Program-made: the position numbers and the translations under genes
The notes under the pieces: model-generated
Databases searched by the model: none
Told to the model about the DNA's origin: nothing
Seen by the model: only the letters and a program-made list of their open reading frames with translations
Shown here: piece by piece, positions 16,017-23,702 of the stretch
How the letters are laid out: each line of letters opens with the position of its first letter
Numbering within the stretch: the stretch's first letter is position 1
Assembly (NCBI RefSeq): GCF_031581265.1
Contig: NZ_JAVLBQ010000040.1
Location: forward strand, 1-23,702
Source of the DNA: Gracilimonas sp031581265
GTDB lineage: Bacteria > Bacteroidota > Rhodothermia > Balneolales > Balneolaceae
DNA: 23,702 bases
Reading direction: 5' to 3'

Positions 16017-16649
16017 CTATTTCAGCTCTCTTTCTATTATTGTTCCCAAATTAAAGGAATGCCTGTGGTGCTTGGTATAGCCATACTCTTTTAAAGCTTT
16101 TTTATGAGCAGCCGTGGGATAACCTACATTTGAATTCCATCCATACTCAGGGAATTTTTGGTGTAGCTCTCGCATAAGATTATCCCGGTATGTCTTTGCT
16201 AAAATTGAAGCTGCTGCGATACTCATTGAGCGATCGTCTCCTTTCACCAAACAGGTATATGGGATCAGTGAATCAGTGTATCTGTTTCCATCAACTAATA
16301 AGTACTCAGGAGCAGGATCTAAATTATCCACACATTTTTGCATAGTTTCCAAAGAAGCCCAAAGAATATTCAATTTTTCTATTTCCTCTATACTCCCCTC
16401 CTGTATGGTCCATGCCAGGGCTTTCTCTTTGATGATTTCAGCCAGTTCATCTCTTTCTTTTTCTCGGATAGTTTTACTGTCCCTAATTTTGTCGATAACC
16501 GTACCCGGTTCAAATATAACACCGGCAGCAACTACGGGGCCGGCCAAACAGCCTCTGCCCACTTCATCTAATCCCACAACATATTGATACCCTTCACTCC
16601 ATAATTTCTTCTCAAATTGTAGTCTGTCCAAATTCTGAGTTGTTTTCAT
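16017..16649 (-). CDS. rnhB: Ribonuclease HII
   Basis: RNase HII cleaves the RNA strand of RNA-DNA hybrids and excises single ribonucleotides misincorporated in DNA. The 210-residue protein shows the type 2 RNase H signature YVVGLDEVGRGCLAGPVVAAGV (23-44) with acidic residues D28 and E29, the third catalytic Asp in EYLLVDGNRY (D120), and KGDDRSMSIAAASILAKTYRD (136-156) with the last metal-binding Asp at the end of that motif. The C-terminus KHHRHSFNLG is also typical. The ATG at 16647-16649 gives a normal length (E. coli 198). It is a single gene, convergent with rodA and divergent from the VWA gene across a 96-bp gap. Confidence 0.97.
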   Translation of the reverse strand: MKTTQNLDRLQFEKKLWSEGYQYVVGLDEVGRGCLAGPVVAAGVIFEPGTVIDKIRDSKTIREKERDELAEIIKEKALAWTIQEGSIEEIEKLNILWASLETMQKCVDNLDPAPEYLLVDGNRYTDSLIPYTCLVKGDDRSMSIAAASILAKTYRDNLMRELHQKFPEYGWNSNVGYPTAAHKKALKEYGYTKHHRHSFNLGTIIERELK

Positions 16650-16735
16650 ACACTTTTAATTTACCAAGCTACTCACTTACAAGTTTCTTCTAAAATATGG
16701 AACTCAATTGATTAAGTTAGTATTTCATAAAGAAA

Positions 16736-16742
16736 AAGGAGG
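16736..16742 (+). promoter_or_regulatory. Strong Shine-Dalgarno sequence
   Basis: AAGGAGG ends three bases before the ATG at 16746 and fixes that start. None of the other start sites I examined in this window has a comparable site, in line with the weak use of Shine-Dalgarno pairing in this bacterial group. Confidence 0.75.
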
Positions 16743-16745
16743 TTT

Positions 16746-17858
16746 ATGCATTTTCGATATTTTGAATGGGACGAGCGCTTTGCAAAAAACAAAGGTAAAT
16801 CTCCTTTTGACACCTTATGGGATCTTTTTCAACAGCTGCTTACGATCTCCAGCGGTGAAGTATCACAAGCATTGAAATGGCTAACCGAACTTGATAAGGA
16901 GTATGATATTACCGGCCAATTTGATGAAGATTACTCCCTTGGCGATTTCATCGATGAACTAAAAGAACGAGGTTACATTGAAAATGATAAGGAAGGCTCC
17001 GGCTTTATCATGACAAAAAAATCAGAGCATAGTTTAAGAAAACGTTCTCTTGAAGAAATTTTTAAAAATCTTGATAAAGGAGGTTTAGGGTCCCACAAAT
17101 CTCCTCATACCGGCAAAGGGCTTGAACGTCAACCTGAGACTCGTAAATGGAATCCTGGCGACGATATAGGGCAAATTGACAGTGTTGGCACGATGCTGAA
17201 CATGCTCAACCACAGCTCTATTGATGCCTTCAATCTTCAGGAAGATGACTTAGAAGTTTATGAAACGGATCACTACACCTCCGTGGCTACAGTTCTTTTA
17301 ATTGACTTGAGCCATTCCATGATTTTATATGGGGAAGACCGAATAACTCCGGCCAAAAAAGTAGCTATGGCATTATCTGAATTGATTATGAACAACTATG
17401 CTAAAGACTCATTGGATATAGTGGCCTTTGGTAACGAAGCATGGAAAATTTCAGTAGACGATCTTCCTTATCTAAAAGTCGGGCCCTATCACACCAATAC
17501 TAAGCAGGGATTGGAGATGGCACGTCATATCCTGCAACGTAAAAAATATGCCAACAAACAGGTTTTCATGATCACCGATGGAAAGCCTTCCTGTATGATT
17601 GAAAATGGAAGGTTTTACAAAAACAGCTTTGGTTTAGACCGTAAAATCGTGAATAAAGTACTTGATGAGGCCGTAAAATGTCGGAGGGACCAAATCACCA
17701 TTACCACTTTTATGATTGCCCAAGACCCATATTTACAAAGTTTTGTGCGCGAGATGACCGAAGCTAATAAAGGAAAAGCCTACTTTGCTTCATTGGACAA
17801 CCTTGGTGAATATATTTTTGAAGATTATATCCAAAACAGAAAAAAATACGTGAAATAA
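16746..17858 (+). CDS. VWA (von Willebrand factor A) domain-containing protein
   Basis: The 370-residue cytoplasmic protein has no signal peptide. The N-terminal half (1-175) is mostly helical and charged, with a basic/Gly-rich linker at 100-140. The C-terminal VWA domain (about 180-365) keeps a full metal-ion-dependent adhesion site: DLSHS (187-191), the Thr in YHTNTKQGL (T250) and ITDGKPS (D278). This architecture resembles the VWA partners of MoxR/ChlI-type AAA+ ATPases (BchD/CoxE-like), which act as co-chaperones or metal-insertion factors. No such ATPase lies in the window, so the partner and function stay open. The start is set by a strong Shine-Dalgarno site. The gene is monocistronic: divergent from rnhB and ended by a bidirectional hairpin terminator. 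Confidence 0.88.
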   Translation: MHFRYFEWDERFAKNKGKSPFDTLWDLFQQLLTISSGEVSQALKWLTELDKEYDITGQFDEDYSLGDFIDELKERGYIENDKEGSGFIMTKKSEHSLRKRSLEEIFKNLDKGGLGSHKSPHTGKGLERQPETRKWNPGDDIGQIDSVGTMLNMLNHSSIDAFNLQEDDLEVYETDHYTSVATVLLIDLSHSMILYGEDRITPAKKVAMALSELIMNNYAKDSLDIVAFGNEAWKISVDDLPYLKVGPYHTNTKQGLEMARHILQRKKYANKQVFMITDGKPSCMIENGRFYKNSFGLDRKIVNKVLDEAVKCRRDQITITTFMIAQDPYLQSFVREMTEANKGKAYFASLDNLGEYIFEDYIQNRKKYVK

Positions 17859-17890
17859 AAAAGCCGTCCTTTAGAACGGCTTTTGTTTTT
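17859..17890. terminator. Bidirectional rho-independent terminator
   Basis: A 9-bp stem, AAAAGCCGT (17859-17867) with ACGGCTTTT (17876-17884), has an 8-base loop. It is followed by a T-rich tract on the plus strand (to 17890) and by TTTTTTA on the minus strand. It sits between the convergent VWA gene and the last ompH gene and can end transcription from both sides. Confidence 0.9.
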
Positions 17891-17908
17891 CCTTAAAGAG
17901 GAATATTG

Positions 17909-18454
17909 TTAGTTAAACACTCCTAACTCTTGCATAACTGCGTCAGTAATATCATACTTTTCCTGATATTCCTGGGAAGCGTAAAGTATAATCTGATCAC
18001 CGGCTGAGGTCGTTGTATTTAAAACCATGGTAAGTCCCATTTCCTCTGAAACTGCGTCAATAGCTGTACCTATTTGCTGAAAAAGAGGGCCTAAAAGTTC
18101 CTGCCGGCGTTGTTGAAGGGCTGTCTCTGCTTCTCTTTGAGCTACAGTCAATTCCTGTTGCATTTGCCCCAGTCTTTCCTGTTCTCTTTGATTAGCTTCT
18201 TCCGAAATAACTCCTGCTTTTTGCTCGTACTCAGCAACAGCAGTCTGAAATTCTCTTTCTTTTTGAGCAAGCTCTTGCTGTTTTTGCTCAGCAAAGTTAG
18301 TAAGCCTTTGTTGAATGGCTCTCATTTCCGGCATTTTTGCTAAAACTGCCTGAGGATTTACAAAACCAATTTTCGTTTCTTCCTGTGCCTTGGCCATATC
18401 GGTAGCGGAGAAGGCTATAAAAAGGGAAATTACCAGTATGCTTAATTTCTTCAT
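17909..18454 (-). CDS. OmpH/Skp family periplasmic chaperone (third copy)
   Basis: This 181-residue protein has a Sec signal peptide (MKKLSILVISLFIAFSATDMAKA, cleaved near AQEE) and the Skp/OmpH pattern: a start strand TKIGFVNPQAVLAKMPE, a long Gln/Glu-rich coiled-coil hairpin (about 45-125), then a closing strand region LTMVLNTTTSAGDQIILYA and the helix DITDAVMQELG. Skp-like trimers hold unfolded outer-membrane proteins for delivery to BamA. It is the last of three tandem homologues after bamA, 26 bp downstream of the second copy. The C-terminal TSAGD motif is shared with that copy but not with the first, so these two look like the more recent duplication. The ATG at 18454 is supported by the signal peptide; no Shine-Dalgarno sequence is seen. 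Confidence 0.9.
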   Translation of the reverse strand: MKKLSILVISLFIAFSATDMAKAQEETKIGFVNPQAVLAKMPEMRAIQQRLTNFAEQKQQELAQKEREFQTAVAEYEQKAGVISEEANQREQERLGQMQQELTVAQREAETALQQRRQELLGPLFQQIGTAIDAVSEEMGLTMVLNTTTSAGDQIILYASQEYQEKYDITDAVMQELGVFN

Positions 18455-18480
18455 TACTATATCTGTCTGTTAGTGAGTTA

Positions 18481-19008
18481 TTATTGGAGTTTCTCTAAAA
18501 TACGATCTGTAACGTCAAGTTCTTCACTGTTGGCAAAAAAGACAATTGCATCACCAGCTGAAGTACCCTCGTTGAGGATTAAATCTAAATCCATTTCCTC
18601 AGCTACTTCTTCCATAGCAGTGTTCATCCGTTCAATGATTGGAGCCATTAGTTCACTTCTTCGCTGACGAATACGATTCATCATCGCTTCACGATCTTGC
18701 TCAAACTGCTGGTTAAGTTCTATCAATTCTTCCTCACGAGACATTCTTTCTTGCTCAGAAAGAGTTCCCATACTGGATTCATATTGGGTAAAGATATCCT
18801 GCAATTCAGTAGCTCTTTGAGCCAATTCTTCATCACTTTCAGTGATCATAGACTCAATTTGCTGATCTACTTCTGCAACTTCCGGCAGTTCGCTCAAAAT
18901 TCGAGCAGGATTTGTGTATCCAATTTTTACTTGAGCAACAGTTTCTTGGAAACTAAAAACAGCCCCAATGAAAACAATCGCCAATGTTATTTTTCTACTT
19001 ATATTCAT
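18481..19008 (-). CDS. OmpH/Skp family periplasmic chaperone (second copy)
   Basis: A 175-residue secreted protein with signal peptide MNISRKITLAIVFIGAVFSFQETVA, likely cut before QVKIGY. The mature part begins with the family strand VKIGYTNPARILSELPEV, followed by an acidic helical hairpin (about 45-125, rich in Glu and Gln) and a C-terminal LDLILNEGTSAGDAIVFFA strand pair with the helix DVTDRILEKLQ. It is more acidic than E. coli Skp, which is basic, so client or membrane contacts probably differ (inference). It starts 10 bp after the first copy and precedes the third by 26 bp, all in the bamA operon. The TSAGD motif links it to the third copy. Confidence 0.9.
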   Translation of the reverse strand: MNISRKITLAIVFIGAVFSFQETVAQVKIGYTNPARILSELPEVAEVDQQIESMITESDEELAQRATELQDIFTQYESSMGTLSEQERMSREEELIELNQQFEQDREAMMNRIRQRRSELMAPIIERMNTAMEEVAEEMDLDLILNEGTSAGDAIVFFANSEELDVTDRILEKLQ

Positions 19009-19018
19009 ATTTAATTAT

Positions 19019-19558
19019 TTATTGTTCTTCTACTTCTATCCCTAATTGTTCAAGAATTAAGTTGTTTAAATTATATTCATTTTTGGCATATACAAGATTA
19101 ATTTCACCGGAACGATCAAAAACAAAATCTAAGGCTTCTCTTTGTGCAACTGCTCTTACGGCAGCAAAAACTTGTCTTTGAATAGGTTCAAGTAATTCAC
19201 GTTGCCGGGTAAAATATTCTCCTTCGGGGCCAAATTTTTCAGCAATGTATTGTTCTTTTTCTTGCTTCTTTTGGGTGATCTCTTGTCTCTTTTGGTTACG
19301 AATTTCTTCGGTATATAGTATTTCTTTAGCTTCGTAATCTTCTTCCAATTGTTCTATCTCATTTTCAATACGTGTTACTTCCTCTCTCCATTGTGAACTA
19401 AGAAGATCAAGTTGCTGTTGAATTCCTTCATATTCAGGAATTCGTTCCATTATATAATCGGATTCAAAGAAACCGATATTTTGATCCTGTGCCATAACCT
19501 GCAAGGAACCGGCCATGAGGAATAAAATTATTAAAAATTGTATTGTTTTTTTTGTCAT
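19019..19558 (-). CDS. OmpH/Skp family periplasmic chaperone (first copy, next to bamA)
   Basis: This 179-residue protein has the signal peptide MTKKTIQFLIILFLMAGSLQVMA followed by the mature start QDQNIGFFESDYIMERIPEY. A long charged coiled coil (about 45-130) and a C-terminal VFDRSGEINLVYAKNEYNLNNLILEQLGI complete the Skp/OmpH fold. The frame is open 28 codons upstream into the bamA coding region, but the ATG at 19558 gives the clear signal peptide and leaves 4 bp after the bamA stop, so that start is chosen. It lacks the TSAGD motif of the two downstream copies and is the most divergent of the three. Bacteroidota-type genomes often carry two ompH genes after bamA; three is less usual. Confidence 0.9.
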   Translation of the reverse strand: MTKKTIQFLIILFLMAGSLQVMAQDQNIGFFESDYIMERIPEYEGIQQQLDLLSSQWREEVTRIENEIEQLEEDYEAKEILYTEEIRNQKRQEITQKKQEKEQYIAEKFGPEGEYFTRQRELLEPIQRQVFAAVRAVAQREALDFVFDRSGEINLVYAKNEYNLNNLILEQLGIEVEEQ

Positions 19559-19562
19559 TCTT

Positions 19563-22019
19563 CTAAAATGGAGAACCAATATTAAATAAAAACTCCCAAT
19601 TACCTGGCAGAATATTACTTCCGCCTGCAACTTCCACACCATCTAGTCGATATCCATAACTCAGATCTACAAGTCCTAACACCGGTAAATATAACCTTGC
19701 GCCAAAACCTACAGATCGTTTTACGTTAAATGGATCAAAATCTCCGAAGTCAAGATACGAATTTCCTGCATCTACAAATGTGTAAGGTATTACCTGAACC
19801 TGTTCATTTTGAACTGCCGGATACCTCAACTCAAGAGAGTATTTACTGTACATCCTACCTCCAACTTTTCGACCATCTTCAATTGGGGCTATACTTTCGC
19901 GAGTACCACCGGGATAACCTCTTAAATCAATGTTATCGTACAAAAAGCTTTGCCGTTGTTGTAGTTGGGTACCACCAACCAAGAATTTATTTAAATCACT
20001 TCGCTTGTCTTTCGTAAAGTAACCGATGTATCCGTAGTTAACCTGACTTGTCATTACTAATTTATCTACTACAGGTACATGATACTGATAATTGGTTTTA
20101 ATCTTATAATACTCAGAGAAATTTGGCAATGGAGGCGCAAATTCACCTGAAAGAGAAAACTTAGAACCTGAAGTAGGTGAAATAGGATTATTCAGCGAAT
20201 TACGTTCAATTACCTGTTCAACAGTAAGTAAACTTGAAGTCCCTTCGGCAAAAAATGATTGTGTGCCGGCAACATCATATAACTGATAGCCTATGACAGT
20301 CCGCTGTGAAAAGAGGTCATCAGGCCATTTCAGTCGTTTACCAACTGATACAGAGCTCGAAAATAACTCATTTTTCTCATTGCTGTTTGAGTAATTCAAT
20401 AAGTTATAAGAGACATTGAATCCAACCGATGTCGGCTTTCCTCTAAACCAAGGTTCTTGAAATCCAATACTATAACTTTGGTACCCGGTTCCTGTAACCT
20501 GAACGCCAATAGATAAACTTTGGCCATCGCCGGAAGGAATGGGCTTCCACCCTTCTTTCTCAAATGCCCTTTGAATGGAGAAATTATTGAAATTCACCCG
20601 GGCCGATAGAATAACCCCAATTCCAGCTCCACCATACCCCCCTGAAAACTCAAAGTTACTGGTACTTTGGGTATCATCAAGCGTGTAGTTGATGTCAACC
20701 GTTTTATCTTCCGGGTTAGGAATAGGCTGGGGGATTATATTCTGTGGATCAAAATATCCCAATTGTCCAAGTTCTCTTATAGAGCGTATAATAGCCTGCC
20801 TGCTGTAGGTGTTACCAGGAACTGTCCGTAAAGTACGGCGGACTACATCATCATGCGTACGGGTGTTTCCGCTGAAATTAACTTCCCTGATCGTTGCTAT
20901 TTCATCTTCATAAATTTCGACATGAATATCCAGGGAATCTTCTGCTACTTTTGTAATGTTTGGAATAATTTGAGCAAATAAATAACCAACATTTTGATAC
21001 AGACTGTTTACACTATTATCTCCTACATTAAAATTCTCATCAAAAAGACTTTCATTAAACACATCCCCTTTGTTGAATCCTAAGGCTTCTTGCAGTGTCT
21101 GATCAGTATAAACGGTATTTCCTTCCCATGTGATATTTCGAACTTTATATTGAGGGCCTTCTGCAATATTTAGCTGAACACGTATTCCGGTTTTGTCACC
21201 TTTATAATTGTAGGTATATACTGAATCTTTGAGAATTTGGACATCCGTGTATCCATTTTCTCTGTAAAAGCTCAGTAGACTTTCCTTCCCTTCAATGAAC
21301 TCCTCTTCTTTAAAGACTTTTTTCCCAAAAATTTTCCACCAGGCATCTTCTTTCAGGGGCTTCATTTTTTTTCGCAGTTTTCTGTCAGAAAAAGACTCAT
21401 TTCCATTGAATGTAATATCTTTAATTTCTAAACGCTCACCGCGGTCTATATCAAAAATCAAACGGACTCTGTTGTCAGTACCTTCTATTTCTTCTGTACG
21501 AGTTTCAATGCTTGTATACCAATAGCCCTTGTCCTCATAAAATCTTTTGATCGTATTTTTTGCCTGTCCAATGGTCGCATCTGTTATAACGGTACCCGGA
21601 CTCAAAATCAGTAATTCTTCCAGATCGTTACGCTCAGAACGTTTAATATTTTGCAGGCGGTAGTCCATAATTCGAGGTTGTTCTTCTACTTCAATCATGA
21701 AGCTTATCCCCAAAGTAGTTCTATCTGTAACATATATCTTGATATCAGAGAACAACCCTGAGCGATACAACCTGGTAATAGCTTGATTTACGACATCACC
21801 CGGATAAACAACTGTGTTACCGGGAATGAGTAAACTTGTATTTATAATAAATTGCTCCCGGGTTCTCTCATTTCCTTCCACCTGAACATCTTGAATTTCG
21901 TATTCAGCCGGACTTAGTGTAGTGGGATCGGTAAGTTCAATATCCTGAGCATAAGAAATAAGAGATATGAGACTAAATAATGTGAGTGCAAAAAGTGATT
22001 TTTTCAAAAGTGTAAACAC
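19563..22019 (-). CDS. bamA: Outer membrane protein assembly factor BamA
   Basis: BamA is the central beta-barrel of the complex that folds outer-membrane proteins. The 818-residue precursor has a signal peptide (1-24, ending SYAQ), five POTRA domains (about 40-112, 115-193, 197-287, 290-371 and 375-448) each with a typical G-N/S-turn motif such as VQVEGNERT, ITFNGNESF and VNFSGNTRT, and a C-terminal 16-strand barrel (about 455-818). The loop-6 motif RGYPGG (in DLRGYPGGTRES) and the terminal Phe of FLFNIGSPF mark a genuine Omp85 protein. POTRA3 carries a Lys/Trp-rich insertion (about 217-240), common in Bacteroidota BamA. The start is GTG at 22019; a TTG four codons later (MKKSLFALTL) is a possible alternative. 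It lies 17 bp after uppS and 4 bp before the first ompH. Confidence 0.97.
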   Translation of the reverse strand: MFTLLKKSLFALTLFSLISLISYAQDIELTDPTTLSPAEYEIQDVQVEGNERTREQFIINTSLLIPGNTVVYPGDVVNQAITRLYRSGLFSDIKIYVTDRTTLGISFMIEVEEQPRIMDYRLQNIKRSERNDLEELLILSPGTVITDATIGQAKNTIKRFYEDKGYWYTSIETRTEEIEGTDNRVRLIFDIDRGERLEIKDITFNGNESFSDRKLRKKMKPLKEDAWWKIFGKKVFKEEEFIEGKESLLSFYRENGYTDVQILKDSVYTYNYKGDKTGIRVQLNIAEGPQYKVRNITWEGNTVYTDQTLQEALGFNKGDVFNESLFDENFNVGDNSVNSLYQNVGYLFAQIIPNITKVAEDSLDIHVEIYEDEIATIREVNFSGNTRTHDDVVRRTLRTVPGNTYSRQAIIRSIRELGQLGYFDPQNIIPQPIPNPEDKTVDINYTLDDTQSTSNFEFSGGYGGAGIGVILSARVNFNNFSIQRAFEKEGWKPIPSGDGQSLSIGVQVTGTGYQSYSIGFQEPWFRGKPTSVGFNVSYNLLNYSNSNEKNELFSSSVSVGKRLKWPDDLFSQRTVIGYQLYDVAGTQSFFAEGTSSLLTVEQVIERNSLNNPISPTSGSKFSLSGEFAPPLPNFSEYYKIKTNYQYHVPVVDKLVMTSQVNYGYIGYFTKDKRSDLNKFLVGGTQLQQRQSFLYDNIDLRGYPGGTRESIAPIEDGRKVGGRMYSKYSLELRYPAVQNEQVQVIPYTFVDAGNSYLDFGDFDPFNVKRSVGFGARLYLPVLGLVDLSYGYRLDGVEVAGGSNILPGNWEFLFNIGSPF

Positions 22020-22036
22020 GCCTTTTGTTTAAATGC

Positions 22037-22924
22037 TTATGATTTCTTGTTGACTAAACGAGATGAATAAGAGTTTTCGTCTTCAGATGTTGAAATTTTT
22101 CCAAATCTTCGGTCCCTTTTCTGGTAGGAACGTATGGCCTCATATAATTCATCTCTTCTAAAATCGGGCCAGTATGTTTCAGTGATGTATAATTCGGAAT
22201 ATGCCAGCTGCCATAGTAAGAAATTACTGATTCGATATTCACCGCTGGTTCTTATAATTAAATCGGGATCAGGTACATCGGCTGTGGAAAGATGATCACT
22301 GATCATCTGGTCGTTTATTAATTCTGGATCCAAACGCCCTTCTTTAACATGGGTAGCTATTTTTTTGACCGCTTCTGTGATATCCCATCGACCGGAATAG
22401 CTGAGAGCCAAACATAACTCCAGCCTTTTATTGTCTTTGGTAAGCTCTATGGCTTCTTGAAGTTCATTTTGACAACTTTGCGGGAACCGTCCCATCTGTC
22501 CTATAGTGGAAAGTCGTATGTCATTTTCATTTAGATTATCTGCTTCTTTTCTTAAAGAAGAGACCAGTAATTTCATTAAACCACGAACCTCTGCTGAAGG
22601 ACGTCCCCAGTTTTCAGTTGAAAAAGCATAGAGTGTTAAATACTTCACGCCAAGTTGTGCGCATGACTCAGTGATATCCCTGACTGAATCTACACCCACT
22701 TTATGGCCATGCAAACGAATACTTCCTTTATTCTTTGCCCACCGGCCATTGCCATCCATTATAATGGCTATATGAAGAGGAATTTCACCGGAGTTATTAA
22801 GAATCTCCTGGTTTCTTTTATCTTCCTCAGTCTGAATTTTGTTTGTTAGAGTAAGCTCTTTCAAGTGATTTTTTGGGCTGGTTTTCAAGCTTTGAAAATT
22901 AGAGCTTTGATTTTCCTTTATCAA
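22037..22924 (-). CDS. uppS: Isoprenyl transferase (undecaprenyl diphosphate synthase)
   Basis: UppS condenses farnesyl diphosphate with eight isopentenyl units in cis to make the C55 lipid carrier for peptidoglycan and other envelope polymers. Motifs are HIAIIMDGNGRWAKNKG (51-67) with catalytic D57, LHGHKVGVDSVRDI, YAFSTENWGRPS (99-110), and PDLIIRTSGEYRISNFLLWQLAYSELYIT followed by WPDF. The 295 residues include about 45 more at the N-terminus than E. coli UppS (253). That extension is polar and low in complexity (MIKENQSSNFQSLKTSPKNH...). A TTG at 22864 would shorten it, so the true start is uncertain; 22924 is the first ATG. It sits 15 bp after ribH and 17 bp before bamA, consistent with an envelope-building operon. 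Confidence 0.95.
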   Translation of the reverse strand: MIKENQSSNFQSLKTSPKNHLKELTLTNKIQTEEDKRNQEILNNSGEIPLHIAIIMDGNGRWAKNKGSIRLHGHKVGVDSVRDITESCAQLGVKYLTLYAFSTENWGRPSAEVRGLMKLLVSSLRKEADNLNENDIRLSTIGQMGRFPQSCQNELQEAIELTKDNKRLELCLALSYSGRWDITEAVKKIATHVKEGRLDPELINDQMISDHLSTADVPDPDLIIRTSGEYRISNFLLWQLAYSELYITETYWPDFRRDELYEAIRSYQKRDRRFGKISTSEDENSYSSRLVNKKS

Positions 22925-22939
22925 GGCTAATTAATTTAC

Positions 22940-23410
22940 TCAAGATGTAAGTTTTTGATCGATAGAGATCATTTCAAGCAAGGCCAAAGCTGCTTCTCCA
23001 CCCTTGTTTCCTTTATCGCCTGCGCGTTCTAAGGCTTGTTTTACATCATCCGTTGTAAGAACCCCAAAGGCTACCGGTTTATTATGTTTTAAAATTAAAT
23101 CGGTGATTCCGCGGTTAACAGCGTCGCAAACATATTCAAAATGAGGAGTACCGCCGCGTATTACAACGCCAATGGCAATAACCCCATCCACCTCTCTATT
23201 CTCTAATATCTTTTGAACCGTTAGGGGTATTTCATAGGATCCAGGACACTTTACCACTGTGATATCATCTTCTGATATTCCATTTCCTTTTAGTGCTTGT
23301 AAAGCTCCTTCAAGCATTTTATCCGTTATCATGGAATTCCATCGGGATACTACAATTCCCACTTTTACTTTACCGGCATTTGTTGACCCTTCAATTATTT
23401 CAGTAGCCAT
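22940..23410 (-). CDS. ribH: 6,7-dimethyl-8-ribityllumazine synthase
   Basis: RibH condenses 5-amino-6-ribitylamino-uracil with dihydroxybutanone phosphate to form lumazine, the penultimate step of riboflavin synthesis. The 156-residue protein (E. coli 156) shows the substrate-binding SRWN (22-25), CPGSYEIP (55-62), the catalytic loop GVVIRGGTPHFEYV (81-94) with H90, GVLTTDD, and the phosphate-binding AGDKGNKGGEAA. The ATG at 23410 is one base after the stop of the PHP-domain gene, so the two are cotranscribed and perhaps coupled. No other riboflavin genes are in view and no FMN riboswitch is seen, so it is probably controlled with the operon. Confidence 0.97.
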   Translation of the reverse strand: MATEIIEGSTNAGKVKVGIVVSRWNSMITDKMLEGALQALKGNGISEDDITVVKCPGSYEIPLTVQKILENREVDGVIAIGVVIRGGTPHFEYVCDAVNRGITDLILKHNKPVAFGVLTTDDVKQALERAGDKGNKGGEAALALLEMISIDQKLTS

Positions 23411-23411
23411 A

Positions 23412-23702
23412 TCAATTTTTAATTTCGATGATGTTTTTTCGTTGTTCTGTCATTCTCTTCATTTTATCTACGTGCTTGAGAGCGATGGTTACAATTCCAA
23501 AATTTGTGTAGCCGGCATCTTTTCCTGTATGGGTGTCACTACCCCCTGTCATTAGTAATCCTTTGCTTTCGCAAAGCTCAGTATATTTTTTTTGGAGGGA
23601 ATAATTATGACTGGGATGAATACATTCAATTCCATCAATTCCGGCTTCAATAAAAATATCAATTTCATCACTTGAATACATCTTTCCCGGATGGGCCAAT
23701 AC
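23412..23702 (-). CDS. PHP domain-containing metal-dependent phosphoesterase (C-terminal part, cut by window edge)
   Basis: Only the last 96 or so codons are present; the 5' end lies beyond the window. The visible part holds two PHP metal-site motifs: VLAHPGK, with its His, and GSDTHTGKD near residue 54, with the Asp-x-His pair that closes the binuclear or trinuclear metal site. The segment GIDGIECIHPSHNYSLQKKYTELCESKGLLMTGG is typical of the TrpH/YciV subgroup (RNase AM / 3',5'-nucleoside bisphosphate phosphatase). The subgroup is inferred from this fragment alone. It is the first gene seen of the operon that continues with ribH, uppS and bamA. Confidence 0.85.
   Translation of the reverse strand, partial: VLAHPGKMYSSDEIDIFIEAGIDGIECIHPSHNYSLQKKYTELCESKGLLMTGGSDTHTGKDAGYTNFGIVTIALKHVDKMKRMTEQRKNIIEIKN

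Noticed and set aside
19559..19642. N-terminal extension of the first OmpH gene into bamA
   Set aside because: The downstream ATG at 19558 starts a clean signal peptide and follows the bamA stop by 4 bp; the extension is only the other frame of the bamA 3' end.

Overview
The window holds about 24 protein-coding genes, nearly all housekeeping, packed into short operons. The set and order suggest a Bacteroidota/Balneolota-type bacterium, perhaps a Balneolaceae relative (inference). The clues are the order uppS-bamA followed by several ompH/skp genes, purH directly upstream of mreBCD-mrdA-rodA, near absence of Shine-Dalgarno sequences, free-standing IVP-type four-helix-bundle genes and REP-like palindromes. 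The DNA is moderately AT-rich. I see no rRNA, tRNA, CRISPR array, insertion sequence, integrase or phage gene.

Layout. 1-2241: two minus-strand genes, a TatD-family metal-dependent hydrolase and a BadF/BadG-type sugar kinase-like ATPase, separated by about 480 bp that contains a REP-like palindrome array. 2350-4409: tryptophan 2,3-dioxygenase followed by a kynureninase-like PLP enzyme, a two-gene tryptophan catabolism unit. 4410-4842: a second REP-like array, related module by module to the first, then an AT-rich stretch with short repeats. 4843-5208: a small four-helix-bundle protein. 5279-8104: recA-recX-AI-2E family transporter, each overlapping the next by a few bases. 8183-10353: purN-purH, purine synthesis. 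10495-16007: the rod-shape cluster mreB-mreC-mreD-mrdA(PBP2)-rodA, the elongasome that builds lateral-wall peptidoglycan. 16017-16649: rnhB on the minus strand, convergent with rodA. 16746-17858: a VWA-domain protein with an unusually strong Shine-Dalgarno site, closed by a bidirectional terminator. 17909-23702: a minus-strand operon reading PHP-domain protein (cut by the window edge)-ribH-uppS-bamA-ompH-ompH-ompH.

Two blocks serve the cell envelope: the rod complex, and an outer-membrane block that combines undecaprenyl diphosphate synthesis (UppS), beta-barrel assembly (BamA) and three Skp-like periplasmic chaperones. The strongest oddities are the paired REP-like arrays, the three non-identical OmpH paralogues, the four-helix-bundle gene beside a REP array, and an atypical active-site motif in PurH. 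I found no convincing new multi-gene system; the window is mainly core genome.
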